A stretch of 64,000 bases of DNA from an uncultured Monoglobus sp. (GTDB lineage Bacteria > Bacillota > Clostridia > Monoglobales > Monoglobaceae): positions 1-64,000 of the forward strand of contig CANRGH010000004.1 of NCBI GenBank assembly GCA_947630135.1. Reading direction: 5' to 3'. This document shows, in pieces, positions 7,861 through 16,757 of this stretch. A program made the position numbers and the translations under genes. Position 1 is the first letter of the stretch. Each line of letters starts with the position of its first letter. The notes under the pieces are model-generated. The model was not told the origin of the DNA. It saw only the letters and a program-made list of their open reading frames with translations, and made no database searches.

Positions 7861-9120
7861 TCAGCCTATATCTTTGTAAAAATACAGGCTGCCCAGAATA
7901 ATCAGCGGAATATTCGCGGCCTTCGCCGCGCCGAACGCCTTTGAATATCCGTCCTTCACGCTCAAGCACGGCTCGCTCGGAACGCCGAGCGTTTTGAAGC
8001 GTTCCGCCAAAGCCTCCGCGTCAAGCGAGCGCGGATTATCGGGCTTGATCGTGAAAGCCTTTTCCGCAAGCGGAGCGACAATTTCCGTCATGCGCTCGTA
8101 GTCCTTGTCACGCATAACGCCCATTAGCAGCATGACCCTGCCGCCGAAATACGCTTTCACGCTCTCGGCGGCTTTTTCCATGCCCATAGGGTTATGCGCG
8201 CCGTCATAGATCACCGTCGGATTTTCACCGAGAAGCTCAAATCGGCCGGGATGCGTCAGATTTTTCATTCCGTCTCTGACGGCCTCGTCGCTGATCTCAA
8301 TGCTTTGTCCGCGGAGCGCTTTGACCGCGGTCAGCGCAACCGCCGCGTTGCGCGGCTGGTATGTTCCGAGCAGAGGCGTAAACACGTCGCTCAATTCTCC
8401 GAAATCAAAGCGCGTTCCGCGCAAGCCGAGGCTTCTCACGCGCATTTTTTCAAAATCGACCAAAGCGAGCGGCGCCTGCCTTTGCGCGCACTTGTTTTGC
8501 ACAACCTCAAGCGCCTCGGGCGCATGCCCGCCGAACACAACCGGGCAGCCGCGCTTTATTATTCCCGCCTTTTCGCGGGCAATATCTTTTATCGTCGGCC
8601 CCAGATATTCCGTATGATCAAGCTCAACATCGGTTATCACCGACAAAAGCGGCCGCCTCATCACATTTGTTGCGTCAAGCCTTCCGCCCATTCCCGCCTC
8701 GATTATGACGATATCACAGTCCCTTTTGGCAAAGTACAAAAACGCCATGGCCGTCAGCGCCTCAAACTCGGTCGGACCTTCGCTCATTGCCCGCTCCGCG
8801 TCACGTATTCTGCCGCAGAGCGAGTAAAACTCATCTTCGGGAACGCTTTGCCCGCCTGCTCTTATGCATTCGGGCGGCGAGACGATATACGGCGAGGTGA
8901 AAAGCCCGACGTTAAAGCCCGCCGCGAGAAGAATGCCCTCAAGCATTCGGCAGACCGAGCCCTTGCCGTTGGTCCCTGCGACATGTATTATTCCGAGCCT
9001 GTCCTGCGGGTTTTCAATAATTCCCAAAAGCTCTTTTATCCGCTCGAGCCCGGGCCTGCTGCCCCTGCCGCCGAGGCTTTTGAAATATTCCGCGGCATTT
9101 TCGCTCATAACGATCATCAC
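7861..9120 (-). CDS. folC: Bifunctional folylpolyglutamate/dihydrofolate synthase
   Basis: 419 residues, normal for FolC. It adds glutamate to dihydropteroate or tetrahydrofolates with ATP, retaining folates in the cell. Seen: the Mur-ligase P-loop VAGTNGKGSVCRM near residue 48-60, GLFTSPYIVSPPECIR (folate loop), EAGMGGRLDATNV, HTEYLG, and the C-terminal YDGAHNP ligand loop. It follows folT by three bases on the same strand and shares its THF riboswitch, so folate uptake and polyglutamation respond together to the folate pool. Confidence 0.95.
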   Translation of the reverse strand: MMIVMSENAAEYFKSLGGRGSRPGLERIKELLGIIENPQDRLGIIHVAGTNGKGSVCRMLEGILLAAGFNVGLFTSPYIVSPPECIRAGGQSVPEDEFYSLCGRIRDAERAMSEGPTEFEALTAMAFLYFAKRDCDIVIIEAGMGGRLDATNVMRRPLLSVITDVELDHTEYLGPTIKDIAREKAGIIKRGCPVVFGGHAPEALEVVQNKCAQRQAPLALVDFEKMRVRSLGLRGTRFDFGELSDVFTPLLGTYQPRNAAVALTAVKALRGQSIEISDEAVRDGMKNLTHPGRFELLGENPTVIYDGAHNPMGMEKAAESVKAYFGGRVMLLMGVMRDKDYERMTEIVAPLAEKAFTIKPDNPRSLDAEALAERFKTLGVPSEPCLSVKDGYSKAFGAAKAANIPLIILGSLYFYKDIG

Positions 9121-9123
9121 CGC

Positions 9124-9672
9124 CTATCTTATTTTGTTTATCAGGCGCGCGAACGCCTTGTTTTTCATAAGCAGCCAGATTATGTAGCCCTCGACCGCTC
9201 CCGTGATTATATAAAGCGGTATTCTGAGCGCCAAAGCCGACCACGGGTGGTTATAGTAAACGTGCAGACCGATCGACTTTATAACTATCGAGCCGATAAG
9301 ATGCCCAAGCGCCACGCCGACAATGATCTTAAGCGTCGGACGGTCCTTAAAGCAATAGAACGACACTATTCCCGGAACGCAGCCTATCATCGCCGCCCCC
9401 GCGGTGATTATCGGGTTTATCGCGAACCCGGAGATGATGCAGCCGAGAATATCGCCGACCGCGCCTGTCATGAAGCCCGCGACCGGGCCGAATATCATGC
9501 CCGACAGGATCAACGGCAGGTTCTCAAAGCTGAAGCGGAACGGGCCCGCCGTTATGCTCAGCCGCTTGAAAACCATGCTCAGCGCGATAAGCAGCGCGAT
9601 AATAAGCAGTTTTTTCAGCCGTCCGCCGCTTTTGCGGTCAATGCTTGTTTTGTCTTTTTCGGAATTTTGCAT
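9124..9672 (-). CDS. folT: Folate ECF transporter S component FolT
   Basis: 182 residues with about six membrane segments. After a basic N-terminus, LLIIALLIALSMVFKRLSI opens the first helix, followed by the conserved S-component stretch FRFSFENLPLILSGMIFGPVAGFMTGAVGDILG that contacts substrate and the energising module. It would bind folate and use a shared EcfAA'T module encoded elsewhere. The THF riboswitch immediately upstream and folC downstream make the folate assignment strong. ATG follows AAAGGAGG with an 11-base gap. Confidence 0.92.
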   Translation of the reverse strand: MQNSEKDKTSIDRKSGGRLKKLLIIALLIALSMVFKRLSITAGPFRFSFENLPLILSGMIFGPVAGFMTGAVGDILGCIISGFAINPIITAGAAMIGCVPGIVSFYCFKDRPTLKIIVGVALGHLIGSIVIKSIGLHVYYNHPWSALALRIPLYIITGAVEGYIIWLLMKNKAFARLINKIR

Positions 9673-9754
9673 AAAAATAACAGCCTCCTTTCAGCCTCAC
9701 TCATATAGCAAGGAAAGAAAACTGCATATGCACAGAATTTTTACATTGCTCTAT

Positions 9755-9852
9755 GAAGCGGGATGCAAAGCGCGAACCGCAAGCCCTCGGCTTTTCGTTC
9801 GCCGGACAACTCCCCGTCCCGGCAACACTTAACGCACGCGCTCTTACTCTTC
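9755..9852 (-). ncRNA. Tetrahydrofolate (THF, folT-type) riboswitch
   Basis: Read on the minus strand, the element has the conserved landmarks of the class I THF riboswitch in order: GAGTA near the 5' end (9852-9845), the GCGTTAAGTGT segment, an internal GCCGGGAC/GTCCGGC stem, a GCGAACGAAAAGC junction, a second helix (GCGCGTGCG with CGCGC), and the closing GCATCCCGCTT that forms the terminal stem and pseudoknot side. It lies between a strong promoter and folT-folC. No clear terminator was seen between it and folT, so control may be translational. Confidence 0.92.
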
Positions 9853-9880
9853 AAATTTAATTTTAACAAATTCCGTAATT

Positions 9881-9909
9881 ATTATATCAACGCGCCGCGG
9901 CCGTGTCAA
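9881..9909 (-). promoter_or_regulatory. Promoter of the folT-folC operon
   Basis: Consensus TTGACA (9909-9904), 17-bp spacer, TATAAT (9886-9881); predicted start near 9874, some 20 bases before the riboswitch. Confidence 0.85.
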
Positions 9910-10058
9910 CATATTTTGTCAAAGTTTTTAATTGTTATCTGTTTTCACCATAAAACCTAATTTAAAGGCACGCTATTAGTGTAATATTTCCCGTTCCTGA
10001 AATTTGCGCGGAAAAAATTTCAATCCCGCGTGTTTATTCGTCAAAATCACTTGATTTT

Positions 10059-10087
10059 TTTACGGATTTGTGGTTTAATAATATAAT
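10059..10087 (+). promoter_or_regulatory. Promoter ahead of the Nudix gene
   Basis: TTTACG (10059-10064), 17 bp, TATAAT (10082-10087), 65 bases before the start codon. The -35 is weak, the -10 perfect. Confidence 0.6.
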
Positions 10088-10152
10088 AGGTAAAATATTG
10101 AGCTCTATAAAACCGTTTACGGTTCTTTTATAAAATAACCGAGGTGACATTA

Positions 10153-10698
10153 ATGATTTATTTTGAAAAAACCGTCTCCTCAAAGGAGATTTTCAGCGGC
10201 AGAATTCTGAGGCTGAGGCTTGACGAGGTTGAGATGCCCGGCGGGAACCTGGCGGAGCGCGAGATCATCGAGCATCCGGGCGGCGTGGGAATTGTCGCGA
10301 TCACGGACGACGACGAGATCATCCTCGTCAAACAGTTCCGAAAGCCGCTTGAAAAGGCGATATACGAGGTCCCGGCCGGAAAGCTTGAAAAGGGCGAGGA
10401 TCACCGCCTGTGCGGCATACGGGAGCTTAGCGAGGAAACGGGCTGCACGGCCGAGAATTTCGAGTATCTCGGGCACATGTACCCCTCGCCGGGGTTCGCC
10501 GACGAGGTCACGCACCTCTATCTCGCCACGGGCCTTAGGCAGGGCGAAAATCACCTTGACCCGGACGAGTATCTTGATATTGAGCGCATAAAAACATCAA
10601 AGGTTATTGACATGATAATGAATAATGAGATCAACGACGCCAAGACAATTTTCGGAGTATTCAAGGCTCTTGAATATCTCAGGCGGCGCGGTTCTTAA
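10153..10698 (+). CDS. Nudix hydrolase, ADP-ribose pyrophosphatase type
   Basis: 181 residues from ATG 10153, six bases after GAGGTG; an in-frame GTG at 10144 falls inside that site. The Nudix box GKLEKGEDHRLCGIRELSEETG (two overlapping halves: G-x5-E and REL-x-EE-x-G) is intact at about residues 76-98, preceded by VKQFRKPLEKAIYEVPAG and followed by the YPSPGFADEVTHLYLA segment typical of ADP-ribose pyrophosphatases (NudF-like). It would hydrolyse ADP-ribose to AMP and ribose-5-phosphate. First gene of a run continuing with zapA. Confidence 0.9.
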   Translation: MIYFEKTVSSKEIFSGRILRLRLDEVEMPGGNLAEREIIEHPGGVGIVAITDDDEIILVKQFRKPLEKAIYEVPAGKLEKGEDHRLCGIRELSEETGCTAENFEYLGHMYPSPGFADEVTHLYLATGLRQGENHLDPDEYLDIERIKTSKVIDMIMNNEINDAKTIFGVFKALEYLRRRGS

Positions 10699-10725
10699 TC
10701 TTATGAAAAAGAGGTCGATCTAACC

Positions 10726-11310
10726 ATGGAAACAAAAACAGATGTTAAGATCAACGGAATGGAATACACCGTTGTCAGCAACGAGCCCGAGGAATACGTT
10801 CAGCGGGTGGCGCTGCTTGTTAACAAGAAAATTTCGGAGGTAAAAAACTCGAACGGACACCTCAGCACGGCTATGCTTGCCGTCATGGCCGGAATGAATT
10901 TGGCGGACGAGCTGCTCAAGTGCGAGGACTCCGCGGCACGCATGCGCGCCGAAATGAGCGAATATATGGAGGACGCCCGCAAAAACGGCGCCGAGCTTGA
11001 GGAAAAGAAGCTCGAGGTGGAAAATCTCAAAGAGGACATGCACAAGCTCGAGATCGAGCTCGCCAAGCGCGACACCGAGCTTGACAATCTGCGCATGATC
11101 AACCGCAGAGCCGAGCAGCAGGCGGAACCCGCGGGCAGGTACCAAAGCCGTCCTTCGGTCACGCAGAGCGCATCACAGCCGACCAGACAGGTCGGGGGCT
11201 ATTCGGTGAATGACCGCAGCCGCCAGGACTCCCCGCAGATAAGGGAGATGCAGGCAAAGTACGGCTCAAGCGTTATAGGCCGCGGCATGCCCAAAAAGAC
11301 GACCGACTGA
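10726..11310 (+). CDS. zapA: Cell division protein ZapA
   Basis: 194 residues. The N-terminal 90 residues fit ZapA (VKINGMEYTVVSNEPEEYVQRVALLVNKKI then LSTAMLAVMAGMNLADELL), which binds and bundles FtsZ at the division ring. The long helical stretch at 70-130 is coiled coil for dimer/tetramer formation. The C-terminal 60 residues are low-complexity, rich in Gln, Ser and Arg, longer than in the Bacillus protein. It sits between the Nudix gene and the U32 gene, four bases from the latter. Confidence 0.88.
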   Translation: METKTDVKINGMEYTVVSNEPEEYVQRVALLVNKKISEVKNSNGHLSTAMLAVMAGMNLADELLKCEDSAARMRAEMSEYMEDARKNGAELEEKKLEVENLKEDMHKLEIELAKRDTELDNLRMINRRAEQQAEPAGRYQSRPSVTQSASQPTRQVGGYSVNDRSRQDSPQIREMQAKYGSSVIGRGMPKKTTD

Positions 11311-11314
11311 CCGA

Positions 11315-13474
11315 ATGAGGCAGATGACTGACGGAAAATGCGCGGCACCCGAACTGCTAAGTCCCGCCGGGAACCGCGAATGTTTCGACGCGGCTCTCGC
11401 CATGGGCGCCGACGCGGTTTATCTCGCGGGAAAATCCTTCGGAGCGCGGAGCTATGCCGGAAATTTTGAGCGCGGCGAGCTCACGGAATGTGTCAGCGCC
11501 GCCCACCTCCGCGGAAGAAAGGTTTACGCCGCGGTCAACACGCTTATAGGCGACAGAGAGCTCGGCGAGCTTTCGGAATATCTTGAATTTCTGGAAAGCG
11601 CGGGCGTTGACGCGGTGATCACGCAGGATATGTCGGTTCCGTATCTTGTGCGGAAGCGCGGCTTAAATCTCAGGCTCCACGCCAGCACACAGATGACAAT
11701 CCACAACCTTGCCGGGGCGAAGGCCGCGGCGGAGTTGGGCTTTTCGCGGGTGGTTCTCGCCAGAGAACTGAGCTTTGACGAGATAAAATATATCTCTGAA
11801 AACTGCGGGATCGAGACCGAGATTTTTGTTCACGGCGCCATGTGCATGTCATATTCGGGACAGTGCCTTATGAGCAGCGCCCTCGGCGGCAGGAGCGGCA
11901 ACCGCGGCAAATGCGCCCAGCCGTGCAGGCGGACGTATAAAACCGACCGCGGCGAAAAGCATGTTCTGAGCCTTAAGGATATGGCACTGATCAGCGAGAT
12001 CGACAAATTATACGAGTGCGGTGCCTCATCCCTCAAAATCGAGGGCAGGATGAAGGGCCCGGCATATGTGGCCGCGGTGACTTCCGCCTACCGCCGCTGC
12101 CTTGACGAGAGGCGTGAACCGACAAAAGCCGAGCTTGACGTGCTAGACCGCATATTTTTCCGCGGCGGCCAAAGCTCGGGATATTTTGACGGAAAGACCG
12201 GCAGGGAGATGTTCGCGTTCGACAAACCCGACGATCCTTACAAGCGCGGCGGCGCCGAGACCGAAAAACGAGTCCTTGACGAGGCGGCCGAACGGGAGCG
12301 CGGATTTAATATCCCCTTGAGCGCACGGCTTAAGTTCCGCGTCGGAGAGGCGCCGGAGCTTACGCTGATCTCAAAGGACGGATCGACCGCAACCGCGAAG
12401 GGCGGTCATGACATTCAACCCGCCAGATCTGCTCCCATGGACGATGAGCGCCTTAAGGCGCAGCTTTCCAAAACCGGCGGCGGTATCTTCGCAATTGAAG
12501 ATATTACGATCGACCGCAGCGGGCGCGGCTTCGCTCCGATAAGCGAGATAAACGCGCTGCGGCGTGACGCGCTTGATAAAATAAAGAAAAAAATACTTGA
12601 AAATTATGATAAAAACAACCTGCAAAGCCCGACTCTTCCTCCTCTGCCTCCGCCGAGGAACGTTTCCGAAACGGAGCGCGGGATCACGGCGGATGTGACT
12701 AATGCTGAACAGTTCCGCGCCGTCCTTGAATTTGAGGCCGAGAGCGGGAACCGCGCCGCTTTGATCGGCGTTCCGATCGACGAGCTCCGGCGGAACACGG
12801 ACGTCTTCGCCGCGGAGCGCGGCAGAATAATGATCCTGCCGCGGGCGGTTATGCACAAAGGCGAGTACGAGGAATACGAACGTAGGCTCGACGGGCTTAA
12901 AAAATCGGGATTTTCAAAGCTCCGCGTCGAAAACATTTCGGAGCTTGGACGCGAAGGATTTGAGCTGTACGGCGGATCGCGCCTCAACGTCACCAACGGC
13001 GTGTCGGCGGAGTTCCTCAAAAATTTTATGGGGCTTAAAGCCGTCGCGCTGTCGCCCGAGCTCAATCTGGCGCAGATACGCGGCATCGCTGAAAATATCC
13101 CCTCATCTGTCACGGTTTACGGGCGCCAGCCGCTTATGCTGTGTGAAAACTGCGTGACGAAAAACCTCGGGCCCTGCCCTTGCGACGAGGGAAAACACTT
13201 CCTCACCGACAGGCTCGGGAAAAGGTTCCCGATAATCCGCGACGGCAAAAGCTGCCGCTCGGTGGTGCTGAACAGCCTGCCCACCTTCATGTGCGACAAA
13301 ATCGACGAGATAAAAAAAGCGGGCGCGGCTCTGCTTAACTTAAGCTTCACGACCGAGAGCGCCGCGGACGTCAAACGCGCGCTCGGCGCATGCTTCGGAA
13401 GCGGATTTAAACCGTCGGAATTTACGCGGCTGCATTTCAACAAAGGCGCGATAACGAATAAAATCGACAATTGA
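11315..13474 (+). CDS. Peptidase U32 family protein (RlhA-like), with extra C-terminal domain
   Basis: 719 residues, the long form with a DUF3656-type insert. The core (about 8-300) shows ELLSPAGNRECFDAALAMGADAVYLAG, LHASTQMTIHN, and the cysteine motif CMSYSGQC...NRGKCAQPCR at about 175-205 that binds an iron-sulfur cluster in U32 proteins. Well-studied members hydroxylate 23S rRNA C2501 (RlhA) or modify ubiquinone or tRNA; the peptidase name is historical. A later Cys cluster (ENCVTKNLGPCPC, about 608-620) adds a second possible metal site. The start ATG lies close behind the zapA stop, so the two are probably cotranscribed. Exact substrate unknown. Confidence 0.88.
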   Translation: MRQMTDGKCAAPELLSPAGNRECFDAALAMGADAVYLAGKSFGARSYAGNFERGELTECVSAAHLRGRKVYAAVNTLIGDRELGELSEYLEFLESAGVDAVITQDMSVPYLVRKRGLNLRLHASTQMTIHNLAGAKAAAELGFSRVVLARELSFDEIKYISENCGIETEIFVHGAMCMSYSGQCLMSSALGGRSGNRGKCAQPCRRTYKTDRGEKHVLSLKDMALISEIDKLYECGASSLKIEGRMKGPAYVAAVTSAYRRCLDERREPTKAELDVLDRIFFRGGQSSGYFDGKTGREMFAFDKPDDPYKRGGAETEKRVLDEAAERERGFNIPLSARLKFRVGEAPELTLISKDGSTATAKGGHDIQPARSAPMDDERLKAQLSKTGGGIFAIEDITIDRSGRGFAPISEINALRRDALDKIKKKILENYDKNNLQSPTLPPLPPPRNVSETERGITADVTNAEQFRAVLEFEAESGNRAALIGVPIDELRRNTDVFAAERGRIMILPRAVMHKGEYEEYERRLDGLKKSGFSKLRVENISELGREGFELYGGSRLNVTNGVSAEFLKNFMGLKAVALSPELNLAQIRGIAENIPSSVTVYGRQPLMLCENCVTKNLGPCPCDEGKHFLTDRLGKRFPIIRDGKSCRSVVLNSLPTFMCDKIDEIKKAGAALLNLSFTTESAADVKRALGACFGSGFKPSEFTRLHFNKGAITNKIDN

Positions 13475-13500
13475 ACATAATAATAAAAGGATTTGAATAT

Positions 13501-14076
13501 ATGAGAATAATATTGGCGTCAGCCTCGCCCAGACGGCGTGAGCTGATCGAAAATCTTAAAATCGACTTTGAGGTAAGAACCGCTGACTGCGAGGAGATCA
13601 CGGTACCCGAAGAACTGCCCGAGGACACGGTCAAACGGCTCTCGCTTACCAAAGCCCGCTGCGTGGCGGAGCTTGAGGGAGACGACGCGGTGGTTATCGG
13701 CGCGGACACGGTCGTCGCGATCGACGGCAAAATTTTGGGGAAGCCCGCGGACGAAAACGAGGCGGCCGAAATGCTGAAACTGCTTTCGGGCAGAACGCAT
13801 AGGGTATACACCGGACTCGCGGTCATAGGCGGCGGAAAAACCGTGAATGAATACGTTGAGACCGAGGTCAAATTCTATGACCTGACCGACAGTCAGATCA
13901 AAAGATATATAGCGACAGGCGAGCCGATGGACAAGGCGGGCGCCTACGGAATACAAAAATACGGCTCCCTTTTGGTGGAGGAAATACGCGGCGATTATTT
14001 TAACGTGGTAGGCCTTCCGGTTGGCAGACTTGACCGCGTATTGCGGGAAGATTTCGGCATTGAGCCGCTGATATAG
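13501..14076 (+). CDS. maf: Maf family nucleoside triphosphate pyrophosphatase
   Basis: 191 residues from the ATG at 13501, placed ten bases behind AAAAGG; an in-frame TTG at 13471 would overlap the U32 stop and has no site of its own. MRIILASASPRRRELI at the start, IGADTVVAIDGKILGKP, LSGRTHRVYTG and GEPMDKAGAYGIQ are the conserved Maf motifs. Such enzymes hydrolyse dTTP/UTP or modified nucleotides and are often encoded beside mreBCD, as here, which gave the old name septum formation inhibitor. Confidence 0.93.
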   Translation: MRIILASASPRRRELIENLKIDFEVRTADCEEITVPEELPEDTVKRLSLTKARCVAELEGDDAVVIGADTVVAIDGKILGKPADENEAAEMLKLLSGRTHRVYTGLAVIGGGKTVNEYVETEVKFYDLTDSQIKRYIATGEPMDKAGAYGIQKYGSLLVEEIRGDYFNVVGLPVGRLDRVLREDFGIEPLI

Positions 14077-14090
14077 AGCGGAGGTTAATT

Positions 14091-15104
14091 ATGGCGATAG
14101 ATTTGGGAATAGATTTGGGAACATCCGGCACACGGATATACAATCGAAAGGAGAAGCGGATTATCGCGAACGCGCCGACCGTTGTGGCGCTCAGAGGCGG
14201 CGAGATCGCCGCGGCGGGCGAAAAAGCCCTTGAGATGATCGGCAAAACGACCGACAGCCTCACGGTTATCGAGCCCGTGAAGGACGGCGCGATAACCAAC
14301 TTTGACGCGGCGGTTGGTCTGCTTAAGGAACTGCTGTCAGGCGGCTTAAGCAGCGCATTTACAAAAGTCCGCGCCGCCGTCTGCGTGCCCTCGGGCATAG
14401 GCGAGGTTGAGCGACGCGCCGTTGAAGAGGTGGCAATATCCGCCGGAGTCAAAGACGTATATCTGATCGAAACGCCTCTTGCGGGCGCTATCGGAGCGGG
14501 CATTGACATAAACGAGCCAAAGGGCTATGTCATTGCCGACGTGGGCGCGGGCACGACAGAGGCGGCGGTCATATCGCTGGGCGGCATCGTTGTGTCAAAA
14601 TCCGTGAAGGTTGGCGGCAGGTCCCTTGACAACGACATAATCCAGCTCATAAAAAAGAAATACAACGTTGAGATCGCGGCGACCACCGCCGAAAAAGTCA
14701 AGCTGAGACTTGCAAACGCTCTTCCCTCGCTCAGCACCGACATTGTGGAGGTAAAGGGCAAGGACATGTACAGCGGAGTTCCTAAGACGGTCTCGGTCAG
14801 CTCAAACGAGCTCAACAACGCGATAAGGGAGAGCATCACAAGGATAGTCGAAACAATTCGAGCCGCGCTTGAGGAAACGCCACCCGAGCTTTCGGCCGAT
14901 CTGCTCGAAACCGGAATAATCCTGACCGGGGGCGGCTCGGCTTTAAGAGGCCTCGGCAAGCTGATCAAAAGCGGCACGGGCATTAACGTCTACATGGCGG
15001 AAGACGCGCTCACCGCGAACGCGAAAGGCGCCGCCGCGGCTCTCGCGGCCAAAGGCGGACTCAAATCAGCTCTGCTCAGTTCAGGAACAAGAAAACCCCA
15101 TTAA
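14091..15104 (+). CDS. mreB: Rod shape-determining protein MreB
   Basis: 337 residues, actin-fold ATPase. Phosphate loop 1 DLGTSGTRIY (about 8-17), phosphate loop 2 IADVGAGTTEAAVIS, the adenosine motif TGGGSALRGLGKLI and IETPLAGAIGAGIDI are present. It forms membrane-associated filaments that guide lateral wall synthesis. Head of a compact mreB-mreC-mreD-PBP2 operon fifteen bases behind maf. Ribosome binding site CGGAGG at 14080-14085. Confidence 0.95.
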   Translation: MAIDLGIDLGTSGTRIYNRKEKRIIANAPTVVALRGGEIAAAGEKALEMIGKTTDSLTVIEPVKDGAITNFDAAVGLLKELLSGGLSSAFTKVRAAVCVPSGIGEVERRAVEEVAISAGVKDVYLIETPLAGAIGAGIDINEPKGYVIADVGAGTTEAAVISLGGIVVSKSVKVGGRSLDNDIIQLIKKKYNVEIAATTAEKVKLRLANALPSLSTDIVEVKGKDMYSGVPKTVSVSSNELNNAIRESITRIVETIRAALEETPPELSADLLETGIILTGGGSALRGLGKLIKSGTGINVYMAEDALTANAKGAAAALAAKGGLKSALLSSGTRKPH

Positions 15105-15125
15105 ACCCAAAGGATGTAGATTAAT

Positions 15126-16220
15126 TTGAAATTCATAAACGATCATAGAACAGCCATTATAATCGGAATTTGCGCGGCTCTGATCGCCGCGCTGCTTATC
15201 CGCTTCGGGATCGACAGCAGCCGCACAGCCGCTGTTGAGGACGCCTCCCTCTCGGTAATGACGCCGGTACAGCGGTTTTTCAAGAACATAGGCGACAACG
15301 TGTACGACGTGACCCACAGCCTCGGCCTGCTGAAGGAATTGAGAGGCCGCGTTGACGAGCTCACCCTCGAAAACGCCGAGTATGAAAAGGCGGCGAGCGG
15401 CGATGATCTTGCCGCCGAGAACGACCGCCTGAAACGAATGCTTGAGCTTCGGAACGACAACCCCGATCTTGACATGACAGCCGCCTCGGTAGCGGCCGAC
15501 GAGCCTTCAAACTGGTTCTCGGGATTTACGATCGACAAAGGCAGGAACAGCGGGATTTCCGAGGATAACATTGTGATCTCGGGCGACGGATTTTTGATAG
15601 GAAAAGTCGTGCGCGTCGGAACCAACTGGTCAAGCGTCATGACGATAACAGACCCCGGCTTTTCTGCCGGAGTCATGGTCGAGCGCTCGCGCGATCTCGG
15701 CATCGCCGAGGGCGACACGGAGCTTCGCGAAAAAATGCAGTTCCGCCTGTCGTTCCTCTCAAGAGGCGCGGATATCCGAGAGGGCGACTATGTTACCACA
15801 ACAGGCCTCGGGGGCATATTCCCCGCGGGCTTCCGCCTCGGCAAGGTGCTTGAGATCGGCGAAGACACCGTCAGCATGACGCAAAACGCGATAGTGGGCG
15901 CCGGTGCGGACCTCAGCAATCTCAGGGATGTGTTCGTAATAACCAACAATGCGGACATCGTGCTTGACGAGGAAAACGCCAACATGAGCGCCGCCCGCGA
16001 AAAGGCCGAGCAGGAACAGGCCGAGATCGACCGCGCCGAACGCGAAAAGCATGAGGCCGAAAACAAAGACGACGATCAAAACGCCGACGAAAACTCGGAT
16101 GAAAATGAAGATATTGACGAGGATATAGACGAGACAACCGACGAGAGCGGCAGCGACGCCGACACTGAAACCGAAGCGGACGAAAACGGCGAGGACATCG
16201 CCGCCGACGAGGAAGAATAA
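15126..16220 (+). CDS. mreC: Rod shape-determining protein MreC with long acidic C-terminal tail
   Basis: 364 residues, starting at TTG 15126 ten bases behind AAAGGATG. One N-terminal membrane helix (AIIIGICAALIAALLI), a periplasm-side coiled coil (about 70-110), and the MreC beta-barrel core (about 118-275: SNWFSGFTIDKGRNSGI, ISGDGFLIGKVV, TTGLGGIFPAGFRLGKV). From about residue 285 a charged tail rich in Glu, Asp and Asn runs to the end, outside the usual domain. MreC links MreB filaments to PBP2 on the outer face of the membrane. Confidence 0.93.
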   Translation: MKFINDHRTAIIIGICAALIAALLIRFGIDSSRTAAVEDASLSVMTPVQRFFKNIGDNVYDVTHSLGLLKELRGRVDELTLENAEYEKAASGDDLAAENDRLKRMLELRNDNPDLDMTAASVAADEPSNWFSGFTIDKGRNSGISEDNIVISGDGFLIGKVVRVGTNWSSVMTITDPGFSAGVMVERSRDLGIAEGDTELREKMQFRLSFLSRGADIREGDYVTTTGLGGIFPAGFRLGKVLEIGEDTVSMTQNAIVGAGADLSNLRDVFVITNNADIVLDEENANMSAAREKAEQEQAEIDRAEREKHEAENKDDDQNADENSDENEDIDEDIDETTDESGSDADTETEADENGEDIAADEEE

Positions 16221-16242
16221 ATTTGTTACGGGAGACTGAAGC

Positions 16243-16752
16243 ATGAAAACGGTTCACCACGGAACATGGCTGATCATAGCCATAATCCTGCAAACTCTGA
16301 TGTTTAACTATATAACGGTATTCGGCGTTCACCCGAACCTGCTGCTTGTCGCCGCGCTCGCGATCGCGGTGTGCGGCGGAAAGATACAGGGCATGGTCTG
16401 CGGAATGATTTTCGGCCTTGTTTTTGATTTCATGAGCGGCAGGATGCTCGGCGCAAATATGATCGCGTTCGCCGCGGCGGGATATATTACCGGCGCGATC
16501 GTCTCGAGATATTACGCGGCGCCTCCGTTTTATATCTTTACGGCGATCGGCGCGGCGGTCACAGCCGGCGTTGAGATCATCTGTCTGATCCCCTACACCG
16601 CCGGACTTGAAATAGCGGCCCCGCTGCTTTATATACTCAAGACGATAATCATTGAGGCGGTGATGAACGGCATTTTGATCGTTCCCGCCATATGGTGCGT
16701 AAGACGCACGACAAAGCTGCTTAAAATACAAAATCTTAACACATTTCGGTGA
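16243..16752 (+). CDS. mreD: Rod shape-determining protein MreD
   Basis: 169 residues with about five membrane helices: LIIAIILQTLMFNYITVFGVHPNLLLVAALAIAV, GMIFGLVFDFMSGRMLGANMIAFAAAGYI and so on. The P-N-L-L/D-F-S-R pattern (HPNLLL, GLVFDFMSGRMLG) is the MreD hallmark. Stop overlaps a possible GTG start of the PBP2 gene. Works with MreC to activate PBP2/RodA. Confidence 0.92.
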   Translation: MKTVHHGTWLIIAIILQTLMFNYITVFGVHPNLLLVAALAIAVCGGKIQGMVCGMIFGLVFDFMSGRMLGANMIAFAAAGYITGAIVSRYYAAPPFYIFTAIGAAVTAGVEIICLIPYTAGLEIAAPLLYILKTIIIEAVMNGILIVPAIWCVRRTTKLLKIQNLNTFR

Positions 16753-16757
16753 TAGAT

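Noticed and set aside
8194-9708. 504-codon plus-strand open frame opposite folC and folT
   Set aside because: It is antisense to two clear genes, crosses both, and its product has no domain-like pattern; the high GC third positions of folC keep the frame open.
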